NCBI GenBank assembly: GCA_019113915.1
Contig: DXGM01000027.1
Span: forward strand, 78,767-142,766
Origin: Candidatus Gordonibacter avicola
Lineage (GTDB): Bacteria > Actinomycetota > Coriobacteriia > Coriobacteriales > Eggerthellaceae
Direction: 5' to 3'
DNA: 64,000 nucleotides
Shown here: positions 40,192 to 49,227 of the stretch, one piece after another
Layout of the letters: each line of letters starts with the position of its first letter
How positions within the stretch are numbered: the stretch's first letter is position 1
Notes under the pieces: generated by a model
What the model was told of the DNA's origin: nothing
What the model saw: only the letters and a program-made list of their open reading frames with translations
Databases searched by the model: none
Position numbers and translations under genes: made by a program

Positions 40192-40350
40192 TTCCGCCGT
40201 TCTGCCGAACGGCGGAACGGTCGACGCTGCGGGGCGATGGAGCACGCCGCCTTGCCGATCCAAGCCTTTCTCACGTGCAAAGCACGCTTCAAAAGGCTTT
40301 CACGGCAATTCGACGCACTCCATCGCCCCTCGCTGACTTACTACGCCAAC
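40192..40350. repeat. Structured intergenic repeat, copy C
   Basis: Reverse-oriented relative of copies A and B. Tail hairpin TTCCGCCGTTC (40192-40202) with GAACGGCGGAA (40207-40217), then TCGACGCTGCGG, arm GGGCGATGGAG pairing with CTCCATCGCCC, centre CGTGC/GCACG (40274-40286), CTTTCACGGCAATTCG, and the head complement CTCGCTGACTTACTACGCC ending near 40350. The centre stem has changed from GUAC to GUGC with its partner. Confidence 0.75.
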
Positions 40351-40372
40351 TTCTACCTCTCAGTGAGCTGGA

Positions 40373-40446
40373 GCATAAGACAAATCCTTATGCCCGAGCC
40401 AACAATGCTGAGAAGGGTTTGGCGGCCTCCCGGCCGCCAAACCCTT
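40373..40446 (-). terminator. Strong hairpins after the binding-protein gene
   Basis: A perfect 15-bp stem (40413-40427 with 40432-40446, loop TCCC) begins at the stop codon of the lipoprotein gene. A second 7-bp stem GCATAAG/CTTATGC follows at 40373-40393. No T-run. Likely to protect the 3' end or reduce read-through to the permease. Confidence 0.55.
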
Positions 40447-41290
40447 ACAGAACCCAGTTGTCGTAGGTGATTCCCTGCTCGTTGTACTTCTCGCAGAGTT
40501 GCTTCACGGTGCCATCTTCGTCGAGTGCCTTGAGGGCGTCGGTCACCTGTTTTGCCAGGTCGGTGTCACCCTTCTTGAAGCCGACAGCGTAGTTCTCGGG
40601 AGCGAGCACACCAAGCTTCACATAGGCATCCGGCTTGGCTGCCATCTGATAAGCCGCGATGGACAGGTCGCAGGCAACGGCGTCTACGATGCCGCTCTCA
40701 AGCTGCATGAAGGCGTTGTTGTAGTCACCGATGGTCTGCAACTCCTTGAACGTGGCGGCAAGTTCAGCCTGACCACCCTCTTCGCTGCTTTCCAACACAT
40801 GAAGCGCCGCCGAGTCCACCTGCGTCAAAACAATCTTGCCGCTTAAGTCTTCAAGCGCACTCATGCCGGCATCTTTCTTCACAATGACAACCTGCTCGTT
40901 GTACATATACGGATCGGAGAACGTGTAGTCGTCCTCGCGGTTTTCCATGGTGAAGCCGTTCCAAATGCAGTTGATTGAACCGCTGGCGATAAGCGCGTCC
41001 TTCGCATCCCAGTCGATGGGTTCGAGCTTTAGCCCCCAGCCGTTCTTTTCGCACACGGCCTTGGCAAGTTCCAGGTCAAAGCCCGTGAATTCGCCGTCGT
41101 CACCCACGTAGCCGTAGGGTGGATAGCCCTGGTCAAAGCCTACTGTCAGCGTGAACGCATCCGCAGCGCCACCGTTGTCTGAGTTCGCGGGCTTTTCTGC
41201 GTCGCCACCACCGGAGCAGCCGGCCAGCAGCGCCGCCGACAGCGCGAGCGTTGCCGCCGCTGCGACAAACGCTTTGAGGTTCTTCTTCAT
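40445..41290 (-). CDS. Polar amino acid ABC transporter, substrate-binding lipoprotein
   Basis: A 281-residue precursor; ATG 41290 has GGGAGGA 6 bases upstream. The lipoprotein signal is KKNLKAFVAAAATLALSA, LLAGCSGGG, with the lipidated Cys near residue 25. The mature protein is an SBP_bac_3 domain: FDQGYPPYGYVGDDGEFTGF, DLELAKAVCEKNGW, WDAKDALIASGSINCIWNGF, TMENRE, and KGDTDLAKQVTDALKAL near the end. It captures a polar amino acid outside the cell for the permease and ATPase downstream. The ligand (Glu, Gln, His, Arg or cystine) cannot be assigned from sequence alone. Confidence 0.94.
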   Translation of the reverse strand: MKKNLKAFVAAAATLALSAALLAGCSGGGDAEKPANSDNGGAADAFTLTVGFDQGYPPYGYVGDDGEFTGFDLELAKAVCEKNGWGLKLEPIDWDAKDALIASGSINCIWNGFTMENREDDYTFSDPYMYNEQVVIVKKDAGMSALEDLSGKIVLTQVDSAALHVLESSEEGGQAELAATFKELQTIGDYNNAFMQLESGIVDAVACDLSIAAYQMAAKPDAYVKLGVLAPENYAVGFKKGDTDLAKQVTDALKALDEDGTVKQLCEKYNEQGITYDNWVL

Positions 41291-41632
41291 CAATCGTCCT
41301 CCCATTGCCTCCGCGGCTCGACGCCCAGCCCCTGATGATGCGCCCCTCAGCCGCTCTTTCACTTTACTGCGCTAAAGCGCGATCGCCAGTATAGCACACC
41401 GAACGCGACACCGCCTACTACCGCGCACAACGACCGGAGGCGGCGCGCAGCCAAACGGCACCTTCACCCCACAAGCGTCAAACCTCGTCAGCCCCCAGCC
41501 ACCGACCACCCCACTCCCCCACCACAAGCCCGAGAGAATGCCGTTACTACGACAACACTAAACCCGCCAAAAAGAAAACCGGGCCGTTTTATGGCCCGGT
41601 TTTGGCGTGCTTGATTGCTTTGTTGCTGCGGG
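41291..41632. promoter_or_regulatory. Promoter region of the ABC operon and intergenic spacer
   Basis: Reading the minus strand, TATACT (41393-41388) is a good -10, with only a weak -35. The perfect palindrome GCGCTAAAGCGC (41369-41380) sits at about the transcription start and could be an operator. The rest, up to the terminator at 41575, holds no gene that I can see. Confidence 0.5.
41575..41603 (-). terminator. Bidirectional-looking terminator after hyuA
   Basis: A perfect 11-bp stem, AAAACCGGGCC (41575-41585) with GGCCCGGTTTT (41593-41603), and a 7-base loop. A-rich on one side and T-rich on the other, 30 bases past the HyuA stop. Confidence 0.85.
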
Positions 41633-43189
41633 TTATCCCAGGTCGCCGGAGGCTTTTACTTTTACTCGGTTGGTGTGGCCGGGGTAGTAGGCCAGCGGCA
41701 CGTCCTCGGCGTCGATGATTTCTACCGTTTCGCGGATGGCGCCTGCTTCTACGGCGGCTTCGATGGCGGCGGCGCGGGCGGCGGCCAGGGCCTCGTCGCG
41801 AGGGGTTACGTCATAATCCACCAGAGCCTCGTATACGCCGCTCACCTTGGAAATAGCGGAACCGATGGCGTTTGCGCAGCCGGCGTGCTCAGGCTTGTCG
41901 ACGCTGGCCGTGCCGGCCAGATCCTGCGGCAGCACAATGGCGCCGCCGCCCACCAGCACCACGTCGATGGGGTCGCTCGACACCTTCATCACATCGATGG
42001 CATCCTCCACCAGCGTGCGGATGGCAGCCATCGCGCCCTCGGCCACCTCCTGCGGGATATCGGCCACAAGCGACGCATCCCCCACCTCAGCCATGCCCAG
42101 GCGCACGGCCACGTCAGTGGCGGTCATCGTGTCACCGCCAAACACGAGCGCGCGCTCGGTGATGGCATAGCCCACCGAATCCGGGCCCACGGTCACCGCG
42201 CCCGAGCCGTCCTCGGCCACGCGCACAATAGAGCCGCCACCGAGGCCAATGCTCACCACGTCGGGCATGCGGAAGTTCGTGCGCACGCCGCCGATGGTCA
42301 CCGCCACGCCGCTCTCGCGCGGGAAGCCGTGCGCAAGTACACCCAGGTCAGTGGTGGTGCCACCCACGTCAATCACGATGGCGTCGTCGCGCCGCGATAG
42401 GTAGCTCGCGCCGCGAATGGAGTTCGTCGGCCCGCACGCAATGGTCAGAATGGGATAGCGCCGCGCGTGCTCCATGGTCATGAGCGTGCCGTCGTTCTGT
42501 GACAGGTACACCTCCGCGTTCGTCACGCCCTTGTCGGCGAGGCTGGCCGCAAAGCCCTCGGTAAACTTGCGCGCCACATCGTAGAGCGCCGCGTTCAAGA
42601 TGGTGGCGTTCTCGCGCTCTATCAGGCCCATCGAGCCAATTTCGCTCGAAATGGACACGTGCACACCCTCGCCCAGCACCTCGCGCGCAATCTCAGCCGC
42701 GCGCACCTCGTCGTCAGCACGCACCGTGGAGAACACGCACGAGATAGCCACGGCCTCCACGCGCCCGCGCACGCCCTCGAAGAACGCGCGGCACCCGGCT
42801 TCGTCAAATTCCGCCAGGCGCTTGCCGTCATACTCGAAGCCGCCCTCAATAATGCGGGAGTCCACGCATACCGCCGCGATGTCGTCTGCCCAGTCCACCA
42901 TGGGCGGGATGCCCACCGTTGCCGGCGCGCCAATGCGCAGCACGGCGATGGGTGCCAAGCCCTTGCGCTCCACGATGGCGTTCGTGCACTGCGTGGTGCC
43001 AAGCATGGCCTGCCCAATGAGCGCGCGGTCGATGCCGCTGGCGTCCAAGACGGCGTCAACCGCGCCCATGATGCCGGTATAAATATCGTCTGACGTGGGG
43101 TTCTTCACCGCAGCCACCACGTTTAAGTTTTCGTCAATCAGCACGGCGTCCGTGTTCGTGCCGCCCACGTCAATGCCCAGTTTATACAT
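41633..43189 (-). CDS. Hydantoinase/oxoprolinase family protein (HyuA-like)
   Basis: A 518-residue ASKHA-fold ATPase domain protein. Phosphate loops are LGIDVGGTNTDAVLID at the start and AIVIDVGGTTTDLGVL in the middle; GLGGGSIVRV and VVLVGGGAIVLP complete the fold. It carries the HyuA part only; the HyuB partner of acetone carboxylase or N-methylhydantoinase type is absent. Such stand-alone forms pair with DUF917 proteins, as here: the DUF917 gene ends 4 bases upstream. ATP-dependent opening of a cyclic amide ring is the family activity; the substrate is unknown. Confidence 0.9.
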   Translation of the reverse strand: MYKLGIDVGGTNTDAVLIDENLNVVAAVKNPTSDDIYTGIMGAVDAVLDASGIDRALIGQAMLGTTQCTNAIVERKGLAPIAVLRIGAPATVGIPPMVDWADDIAAVCVDSRIIEGGFEYDGKRLAEFDEAGCRAFFEGVRGRVEAVAISCVFSTVRADDEVRAAEIAREVLGEGVHVSISSEIGSMGLIERENATILNAALYDVARKFTEGFAASLADKGVTNAEVYLSQNDGTLMTMEHARRYPILTIACGPTNSIRGASYLSRRDDAIVIDVGGTTTDLGVLAHGFPRESGVAVTIGGVRTNFRMPDVVSIGLGGGSIVRVAEDGSGAVTVGPDSVGYAITERALVFGGDTMTATDVAVRLGMAEVGDASLVADIPQEVAEGAMAAIRTLVEDAIDVMKVSSDPIDVVLVGGGAIVLPQDLAGTASVDKPEHAGCANAIGSAISKVSGVYEALVDYDVTPRDEALAAARAAAIEAAVEAGAIRETVEIIDAEDVPLAYYPGHTNRVKVKASGDLG

Positions 43190-43192
43190 GGT

Positions 43193-44296
43193 TTAAGCCC
43201 CCTTCCGCACGCAGCGCTCTTCCACGGGAATGTAGTCGGTGTCAATGCCGAAGTAACGCGGCCCCACCAGCTCCAGGCCCTTTTCGCAGCGCCACATGTC
43301 GAAGCACTCCAGGCCCACCACCAGCACGCGCTTGCCGTACTTGAGCGCGTCAGTGGGCACGGGAATGAACGTGTCGGGGTCCACCAGGCAAATGAGGTCA
43401 GGCACCGTAGCCACAATCTCGCCGTCCACCGTGCACGCCAGGTTCTCGTTCTGGAATTCCACGCTGGCCTGGCTGCCGCGGTTCTCGGCGATGCCTTCCA
43501 GCACCACCTTGCCGAAGTTGAACGCCCCGCGCGTCTCGCGCAGCACGTCCACAATCTTGCCCTTGAACAGCTTGTACCCGCCTGTGAACTTCAGGAAGAA
43601 CTCTTCGGGCGTGAGGCCTGCCGCCGCGGCCTCATCCTTCGCCAGGCGAATGGCGCGGCCCAGCTCCTCCGAGCGCGTCACAATGCCATGCACGCCGTAG
43701 TTTTTGCAGGTGTCGGCATCCATGCAGAACAGCGCAATGGTCAGCGTGCCGCCCATGGTCATAGTGGCGGCGCGCGCAATATCCTCGGTCCACTTGTTCG
43801 TGATGGTGTCCAGGATGCCCGAGTTGCCCTTCTCGTCGATAAACGCCATGGGGGTGGCAGATGCGCCCCCAATGGTGAACGTGACCATCTGCAGCTCAGG
43901 GAACGCGCGACCCATGCCGTCGGCGTCCACCATGGGAATGCCCAGGCGCGCGGCCGCCGCAATAGGCAGCATGGAGTTCACGCCGCCGGCCTCCATGGGC
44001 ATGGTGGCGTACACAGGCTTGCCGTAGTAGCGCGACACCATGTCGAAGAGCTTCGCGAATTCGTTCGCACCCACGCCCTTTTCGGCCAAAATGGTGGGCG
44101 CGCCCATGGACGCAGCTGGCATGATGAATGCGCCGTCAGGCACCTCATCAGCGCTGATGAGGTCCACTTCGCCGCATTCTTTCACCGCACCGATGGCCGT
44201 AAGTTTACCAATATAGGGGTCGCCGCCCCCGCCCGCACCAAGAAGCGCCGCGCCGAGCGCGATGTCCTCAATTTCCTGGATGCCGATTTTTCGCAT
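43193..44296 (-). CDS. DUF917 family protein (S-methyl-thiohydantoin desulfurase-like)
   Basis: A 367-residue protein from ATG 44296 (GGAAGG 6 bases upstream; an ATG two codons earlier overlaps the SD). DUF917 hallmarks: IEDIALGAALLGAGGGGDPYIG at the start, SMGAPTILAEKG, PMEAGGVNSMLPIAAAARLG, and VDADGMGRAFPELQM. C-terminal domain: AFNFGKVVLEG, then VPDLICLVDPDTFIPV. It is encoded with HyuA and an NCS1 permease, a recurrent set in Actinobacteria and Firmicutes. The family is linked to hydantoin-like ring compounds. The precise reaction of this pair is not known. Confidence 0.88.
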   Translation of the reverse strand: MRKIGIQEIEDIALGAALLGAGGGGDPYIGKLTAIGAVKECGEVDLISADEVPDGAFIMPAASMGAPTILAEKGVGANEFAKLFDMVSRYYGKPVYATMPMEAGGVNSMLPIAAAARLGIPMVDADGMGRAFPELQMVTFTIGGASATPMAFIDEKGNSGILDTITNKWTEDIARAATMTMGGTLTIALFCMDADTCKNYGVHGIVTRSEELGRAIRLAKDEAAAAGLTPEEFFLKFTGGYKLFKGKIVDVLRETRGAFNFGKVVLEGIAENRGSQASVEFQNENLACTVDGEIVATVPDLICLVDPDTFIPVPTDALKYGKRVLVVGLECFDMWRCEKGLELVGPRYFGIDTDYIPVEERCVRKGA

Positions 44297-44356
44297 AGTC
44301 ATCCTTCCCCGAATGCCGAAAGCCGCGCCGCGCGCGACCTCCCTAGTATAGTGCCC

Positions 44357-45772
44357 CTACTGGGCTAACGCCGAAGGTTCACCCTCGGTCTCATCAAAAG
44401 GCACAGAAGTTTCGCGAGGACGCGCCCACGCCACGGGGCCGCTGAAGCGCTCGCCGCCCGCCAGGCGATACGCCACCACATAGGCCACCATAGCCACCAC
44501 AATGCCATTCACCGGCCCAATGAAGAACGGCACATCAAGCAGTTCCAGGCCCGGGATCAGCGCGAACGTTCCGCCCGTCACGAGCGCTACCGCAATGCCG
44601 CACACAAGCCCCACCACACCCGCAACCGAGAAACCCTCAACCGTGCGCAGGTTCGCCAGGCGGCCCTTCCGCACCACCCAGTAGTCGGCCACCATAACGC
44701 CGGCCAGCGCCGGGCCGCACGCGGAAAGCACGGTGAGGAACGCTTCGAACTGCCCGAGAATACCGCCTACCGCAAGCAGGATACCCGCGATGCCAGACAC
44801 GGCCGTGGTCCACTTGGAGCCGCCTTCGTCACGCCCGAGCATCACGGCGAAGCCGAGGCCGGCCGAATACACGTTGCTCGCGTTCACCGTCCAGGCCGAC
44901 AACACGAGCGCGATCAGGCCCACTGCCGGAAGGCCAATGGAGTTCATGATAATGGCGATGTCGCCCTCGCCGGTAACGATGGCCAGCGCCGCGCCCGCCA
45001 TGAGCGCCACGAGCGCGGCCGGGATTACGCCCGCCACGCAGGAAAGCACCGCGTCCTTGCGCGTGCGTGCGAAGCGGGCGAAGTCGCCGGCCGTCGCGCC
45101 CGCGAACGCGAACAGGCCCACGGCCATGTTCACGCCAGCGATGAACCCGATGGCGTCGCCCGGCAGTGGCACGTAGCCCAACAGCCCCTCAAGGCTGCCC
45201 GTGCGCGCCACCGACGCGCCCACACCGTAGAGGCAGATGAGCACCAGCAGCGGCGCGGCAATTGAGCTCACCCACTTCAGGCCGTCGAAGCCCACAAGCG
45301 CCGTGGCCAACATGAGCGCCCCAAGCGCCACCGAGCACGCCCACACGGGCGCGGCCAGCCCAAATACGTCGGCCAGCATGAGCGAGAGCGACGCGCCGCA
45401 CACGGCTGTTTGCACGCCGAACCACCCAATGGTTACCACGCCCACTATCAGCGATACCAGATAGCGCGCACCCGTGCGCCCAAGCGCCGGTGCTGCGAGC
45501 GAAGCCGTGGGAAGTCCCAGGTCGGACGCCTGCATGGACACGAAACACATGTAGGCCACAATGAACCCAAAGCCCATAAGCGTTGCGAGCGCCGCGCCCG
45601 ACAACGCAAGGCCCGTACCCAGCGCCGCACCCACCATGAGCGTCGGCGCGCTGAACATGCCGCCTGCGCGGATGAACGCGATATCCGCCCACCCCTTGCG
45701 CTCGGCCTCGTTGATGTGAAGTCCCTCGTCAACCGCCGTCGTGCCGTTCGCTGTGGATTCGCCTGACGCCAT
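44357..45772 (-). CDS. NCS1-family cytosine/purine/hydantoin permease
   Basis: A 471-residue protein with 12 membrane segments. ATG 45772 was chosen over a frame extension to 45832 because GACGAGG lies just upstream. NCS1 features: IRAGGMFSAPTLMVGAALGTGLALSGA, WFGVQTAVCG, GLKWVSSIAAPLLVLICLYG, and ADYWVVRKG in helix 10. CodB (cytosine) is the closest well-known relative in style. Because HyuA and DUF917 genes follow in the same direction, a cyclic ureide or hydantoin is the likelier cargo. The first part of the operon likely starts in 45773-45930. Confidence 0.88.
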   Translation of the reverse strand: MASGESTANGTTAVDEGLHINEAERKGWADIAFIRAGGMFSAPTLMVGAALGTGLALSGAALATLMGFGFIVAYMCFVSMQASDLGLPTASLAAPALGRTGARYLVSLIVGVVTIGWFGVQTAVCGASLSLMLADVFGLAAPVWACSVALGALMLATALVGFDGLKWVSSIAAPLLVLICLYGVGASVARTGSLEGLLGYVPLPGDAIGFIAGVNMAVGLFAFAGATAGDFARFARTRKDAVLSCVAGVIPAALVALMAGAALAIVTGEGDIAIIMNSIGLPAVGLIALVLSAWTVNASNVYSAGLGFAVMLGRDEGGSKWTTAVSGIAGILLAVGGILGQFEAFLTVLSACGPALAGVMVADYWVVRKGRLANLRTVEGFSVAGVVGLVCGIAVALVTGGTFALIPGLELLDVPFFIGPVNGIVVAMVAYVVAYRLAGGERFSGPVAWARPRETSVPFDETEGEPSALAQ

Positions 45773-45930
45773 AGATGCCTCGTCCCCCGCCCTTCGTTTG
45801 CCGTGATTTTCCGGCTGGAAAGTGTAGCACAATGGACACGATGCCGGGAAACGATCAGGGGGCGGAAGGGGGCACAGGGCGAGAGGCGCGAACGAGCGCG
45901 GGCAAACGCAGGGCTTGCTCCGCGCCGCAG

Positions 45931-47289
45931 TTACTTCCGCTTACCGCTCATGGTCTGCTCGATGATGTTATCCATCACATCGGGAGTAAGCATGCCCGCC
46001 GCGTAGCCGAACACGTTCCCGTCCTTGTCAATCATGAACGTGGTGGGGAACGACATCACGCCATACGCGCCGAACACTTCTCCCGTTTCGTCCATGAGCA
46101 CGGGATACGTCATGTTCTGCTCCTTGATGAACGCCTTCACTTCCTCGACGGACACGTCGGAGTTTGTAGGATGATCGGCCGTTTTGGGGTTCGCCACAGC
46201 CAGCACCACCAGGTCATCCGCATTCTCGCCGCGGTCGCGGTACAGCTTCTCGATGTCGGGAATTTCGCGCTTGCACGGCCCGCACCAGGTGGCGAAGAAG
46301 TTGAGGAATATCGTTTTGCCGCGGTAGTCCGAAAGCCGGTGTTCCACGCCGTTTTGATCGAGTAGCACCTTATCAGCAAGCGGAGCGATCCGTGTTGTAG
46401 GCACCTCATCCGAGGAAGCGCCTTCCTTTTTGTCGGTGGAGTTGGACGCGCCTTCATCACCCGCAACTTTGCCCTCGCTATCCTTGGGCGTGGTCTTCGC
46501 GTCCTTCGCGTTTGCCGCATCGCCGTCAACCGTCTGCTCCTGTGCAGCCGGCGCGCCGCCAAACGACGACAAATAGCTGGTCACGCCATTCATCCACCCG
46601 GTCACCGTCATAATGCCCATCACAATGAGCAGCGCGCCGCCCACTTTCACCGTATATTTCACCACGTTGCCGTGTGTGCGGAAGAAGCGCAGCACCTCGC
46701 CAGTGAACAGGCCCACCGCCAGAAACGGCAGGATGAAGCCAATCGTGTAAACGCCCACCAGGAAAAAGCCCGTCGCGGCCGATGCGCTCGACGAAGCCAT
46801 CAGCAGTACGCTGGCCAGCACCGGACCCACGCACGGCGTCCACGCGAAGCTAAACGTGAAGCCCAGTACGAGCGCCACGAGCGGGTTCATGGCGAAACGC
46901 CCCAGGTTAAACGGCAGACGCCGCTCTTTTTCGATGGCGCGCGTTTTGCCGAACGCACCCAGCATGTACAGACCGAACACCACCATAATGATGCCCGCAA
47001 TGACGGAGAACAGCCGCTGATTACCCGTGAAGAATTGCCCGAGCGCCGTAAACCCAATGCCTAACAAGAAGAACGCGAAGCTGACGCCAATCACAAAAAA
47101 TAGCGTGTTTATCAGCACCTTCTTGCGCGGGTACTCAATGGTGCCGTCGTCGTTTCGCTTCGCTGCGCCGCCGGCCAGATAGCCCACGTACAGCGGAATG
47201 AGCGGCAGTACGCAGGGCGAGAAGAAACTCAAAAGCCCCTGGATGAACACGGTAAAGGCAGGAATGCTGGTTTCAAGCGAGAAACCCAT
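45931..47289 (-). CDS. CcdA-TlpA fusion (membrane thiol relay with thioredoxin-like domain)
   Basis: A 452-residue protein. Residues 1-235 are CcdA/DsbD-gamma: six helices with paired Cys in FFSPCVLPLIP and AWTPCVGPVLAS. Residues about 240-300 are an Ala/Asp/Lys/Ser-rich linker. Residues about 305-452 are an extracytoplasmic TlpA/ResA-type thioredoxin fold with WCGPC at 335-339 and the cis-Pro loop SFPTTF. Electrons from cytoplasmic thioredoxin would pass across the membrane to reduce exported disulfides, for example in cytochrome c maturation. Fusion of both halves removes the need for a separate partner. SD AAGGAG precedes ATG 47289. Confidence 0.93.
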   Translation of the reverse strand: MGFSLETSIPAFTVFIQGLLSFFSPCVLPLIPLYVGYLAGGAAKRNDDGTIEYPRKKVLINTLFFVIGVSFAFFLLGIGFTALGQFFTGNQRLFSVIAGIIMVVFGLYMLGAFGKTRAIEKERRLPFNLGRFAMNPLVALVLGFTFSFAWTPCVGPVLASVLLMASSSASAATGFFLVGVYTIGFILPFLAVGLFTGEVLRFFRTHGNVVKYTVKVGGALLIVMGIMTVTGWMNGVTSYLSSFGGAPAAQEQTVDGDAANAKDAKTTPKDSEGKVAGDEGASNSTDKKEGASSDEVPTTRIAPLADKVLLDQNGVEHRLSDYRGKTIFLNFFATWCGPCKREIPDIEKLYRDRGENADDLVVLAVANPKTADHPTNSDVSVEEVKAFIKEQNMTYPVLMDETGEVFGAYGVMSFPTTFMIDKDGNVFGYAAGMLTPDVMDNIIEQTMSGKRK

Positions 47290-47416
47290 GGCGTGACTCC
47301 TTACGGTCGTCGTGGGCGCAGTGCGCCCGGGCGCGGGAGAGAACAGTCAGGGCAAAAGGGGCGAAATAGGCTGATGGGCGGCCGTTCGACAGCTGCGGAG
47401 GAACTCGTCGTGTGCG

Positions 47417-47884
47417 CTATGCCGCGGGTTGTGACCCAGCGGCGGGCAGAACCGCCGTGCCCTCAGCCGTCTGCGCACCAAAGATGCGCCGATCGATGGA
47501 GGCAATGGTCACCTGTTTCAGGCGTTCGCGGCACTCGGCGTCCAAGTCGGCGAAGAGGTCGTCCATTATGCCTCCCATGCCGGACGCCACCAGACACTCT
47601 TTGTGAACGTCACCGCTGTGCCAACGCGCTTCGACAAAGCGCACGTCAAGCGCATCGGCCACGGAAGCGAGATCGATTGCAGCGGCATCGCCGACAAACC
47701 GGTAGCCACCCTCGTTGCCCTCGCGCGTCTCAACAAGACCCGCGCGCTTGAGCGGCGCCATCACTTTGCGTACGCGCGCCGCGTTCGTGCACACGTTCTC
47801 GGCCAACGCCTCGCTCGACACGACGGACTGCTTGTGATTCAAAAACACCAATGCGTGTACTGCCACAATAAAATCGCTGTTCAT
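47417..47884 (-). CDS. Rrf2-family transcriptional regulator
   Basis: A 155-residue protein; start ATG 47884 with GAGGG upstream (a longer frame to 48037 is unsupported). The winged helix is MNSDFIVAVHALVFLNHKQ, VVSSEALAENVCTNAARVRK and LKRAGLVETREGNEGGYRF. It lacks the three-Cys FeS motif of IscR and NsrR: a single Cys in KECLVASG remains, so it may respond to redox or a ligand by another route. It lies 127 bases upstream of the CcdA-TlpA gene in the same orientation and may regulate it. Confidence 0.87.
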   Translation of the reverse strand: MNSDFIVAVHALVFLNHKQSVVSSEALAENVCTNAARVRKVMAPLKRAGLVETREGNEGGYRFVGDAAAIDLASVADALDVRFVEARWHSGDVHKECLVASGMGGIMDDLFADLDAECRERLKQVTIASIDRRIFGAQTAEGTAVLPAAGSQPAA

Positions 47885-48076
47885 TGCCCTCGCCCGCTTC
47901 CGCAGAGAGCTGACGGATGTCAACTCTTTCAACTGTTCATTTTCTTTATACAGTATATCGCGCGCTTTGGGAACCCTTGTGCGGAAAATGGGGCAAAAAC
48001 AGTCGCAAACTGCACGGGGGGCGGCGGGCGGGCGCAAGGCACCCTGCCCTCGCAGACACGCCCATCCGCCGGTGCG

Positions 48077-49225
48077 CTAGCGCTTCAAGCTGGACAGGAC
48101 ACCCGGGCGCGCAGGCGGATTCGGCAGATGAATGAGACGCGGCTCGAAGTCGAACAGTTCATCGGTGGACACAACGCTGCTCACTTCGAGGCACTGCTTG
48201 AGGCACGCGTCGGCGCAGAGGTTGCACTGCACGCAGTCAGCCGCGGAGAATTCCAGGAAACTACCCTCGCCATCAGCGGGTTTGAGGTCGCTCTTCGCAA
48301 GGGCCCCCGTCGGGCAGAACACGGCGCACATGCCGCACGAACTGCACGCTTCTACGTCGATGTGCACGCTGCCGAACAGGCGCGTGTCGATCTCGGGCAC
48401 CACCGAGGGCCCCAGCTGATCCATCGCGTCGAGCACGTGCATGCGTCGCGTGGGGTTGAACTGCGGCAATGTGCCCGCGTCAGACATGCGCAGCCGCTCG
48501 CGCAGCGAGGGACCAGCCGCGTCGCCCTTCTTGATGAATGCCACTTCCACGGTCTTTTCGGCCGCGTCCTTCGCCACGTCCTTGGCCTGCGTGAAGAAGC
48601 CACGGCGCGACTCGCCCAGCAAGCTGCGCGTATCCTGCAACAGCAGCGCGTCGGGAAATGCTGACGCGCGGCGAATGCGCACGTCGGAGCCCTGAGCGGC
48701 CAGCAGGCTGTTCGCCGAGGCCACCGTGGTATCAATGCCGGGCACGTTCGCGCGGAACTTGCACGTGGCGCACGTGCCATCCACCAGCACGATATCGCTC
48801 ACGCCGCGCGCGGCTAGGCCCAGCAGCACGCTTTCCTCCATGCGCGCCAGGCAGGGCACTTCGGCGTACTTGGTGGGGTCGCCCACCCGCTTCGATGCGA
48901 TGCGCGCACAGGCAAACGCAGCCGTGCCTTCGGTTGCCACCACGGCGTCAGCAACAGCGGATGCCAAATCCTCGTCGAGCGGCTGCAAAGGGATAAGCGC
49001 CTCAACAGGGCAAACGGTCGTACAGGCACCGCACGCTACGCAGAGTTCGGAATCGAGCGCCAGCACGTTTTCGGCCGCACCCACCGCCCCGGTCGGACAC
49101 GCGTCGGAGCACTTGGTGCACGACGAGTGGCGGTTGCGCACGGCCACGCAGCGGTCGGGCGCCAGAAACACCGCCTTGCTCTCAAGCGCCTGCGCCACTT
49201 CCACAATGTCGATAAGGTTCGGCAT
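48077..49225 (-). CDS. Polyferredoxin-type protein with four 4Fe-4S sites
   Basis: A 382-residue protein starting at ATG 49225, 2 bases after the MobB-MobA stop. Cysteine groups: RHSSCTKCSDACP, ELCVACGACTTVCP, ACSSCGMCAVFCP and DCVQCNLCADACLKQC, plus GTCATCK in a central domain. That central domain (about residues 100-200) resembles the FeS-free spacer of CoB-CoM heterodisulfide- or MvhD-linked ferredoxins, but I cannot name the family. No signal or membrane helix. Coupling to the molybdenum cofactor gene suggests electron supply to molybdoenzymes or to cofactor maturation. Confidence 0.82.
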   Translation of the reverse strand: MPNLIDIVEVAQALESKAVFLAPDRCVAVRNRHSSCTKCSDACPTGAVGAAENVLALDSELCVACGACTTVCPVEALIPLQPLDEDLASAVADAVVATEGTAAFACARIASKRVGDPTKYAEVPCLARMEESVLLGLAARGVSDIVLVDGTCATCKFRANVPGIDTTVASANSLLAAQGSDVRIRRASAFPDALLLQDTRSLLGESRRGFFTQAKDVAKDAAEKTVEVAFIKKGDAAGPSLRERLRMSDAGTLPQFNPTRRMHVLDAMDQLGPSVVPEIDTRLFGSVHIDVEACSSCGMCAVFCPTGALAKSDLKPADGEGSFLEFSAADCVQCNLCADACLKQCLEVSSVVSTDELFDFEPRLIHLPNPPARPGVLSSLKR

Positions 49226-49227
49226 GC

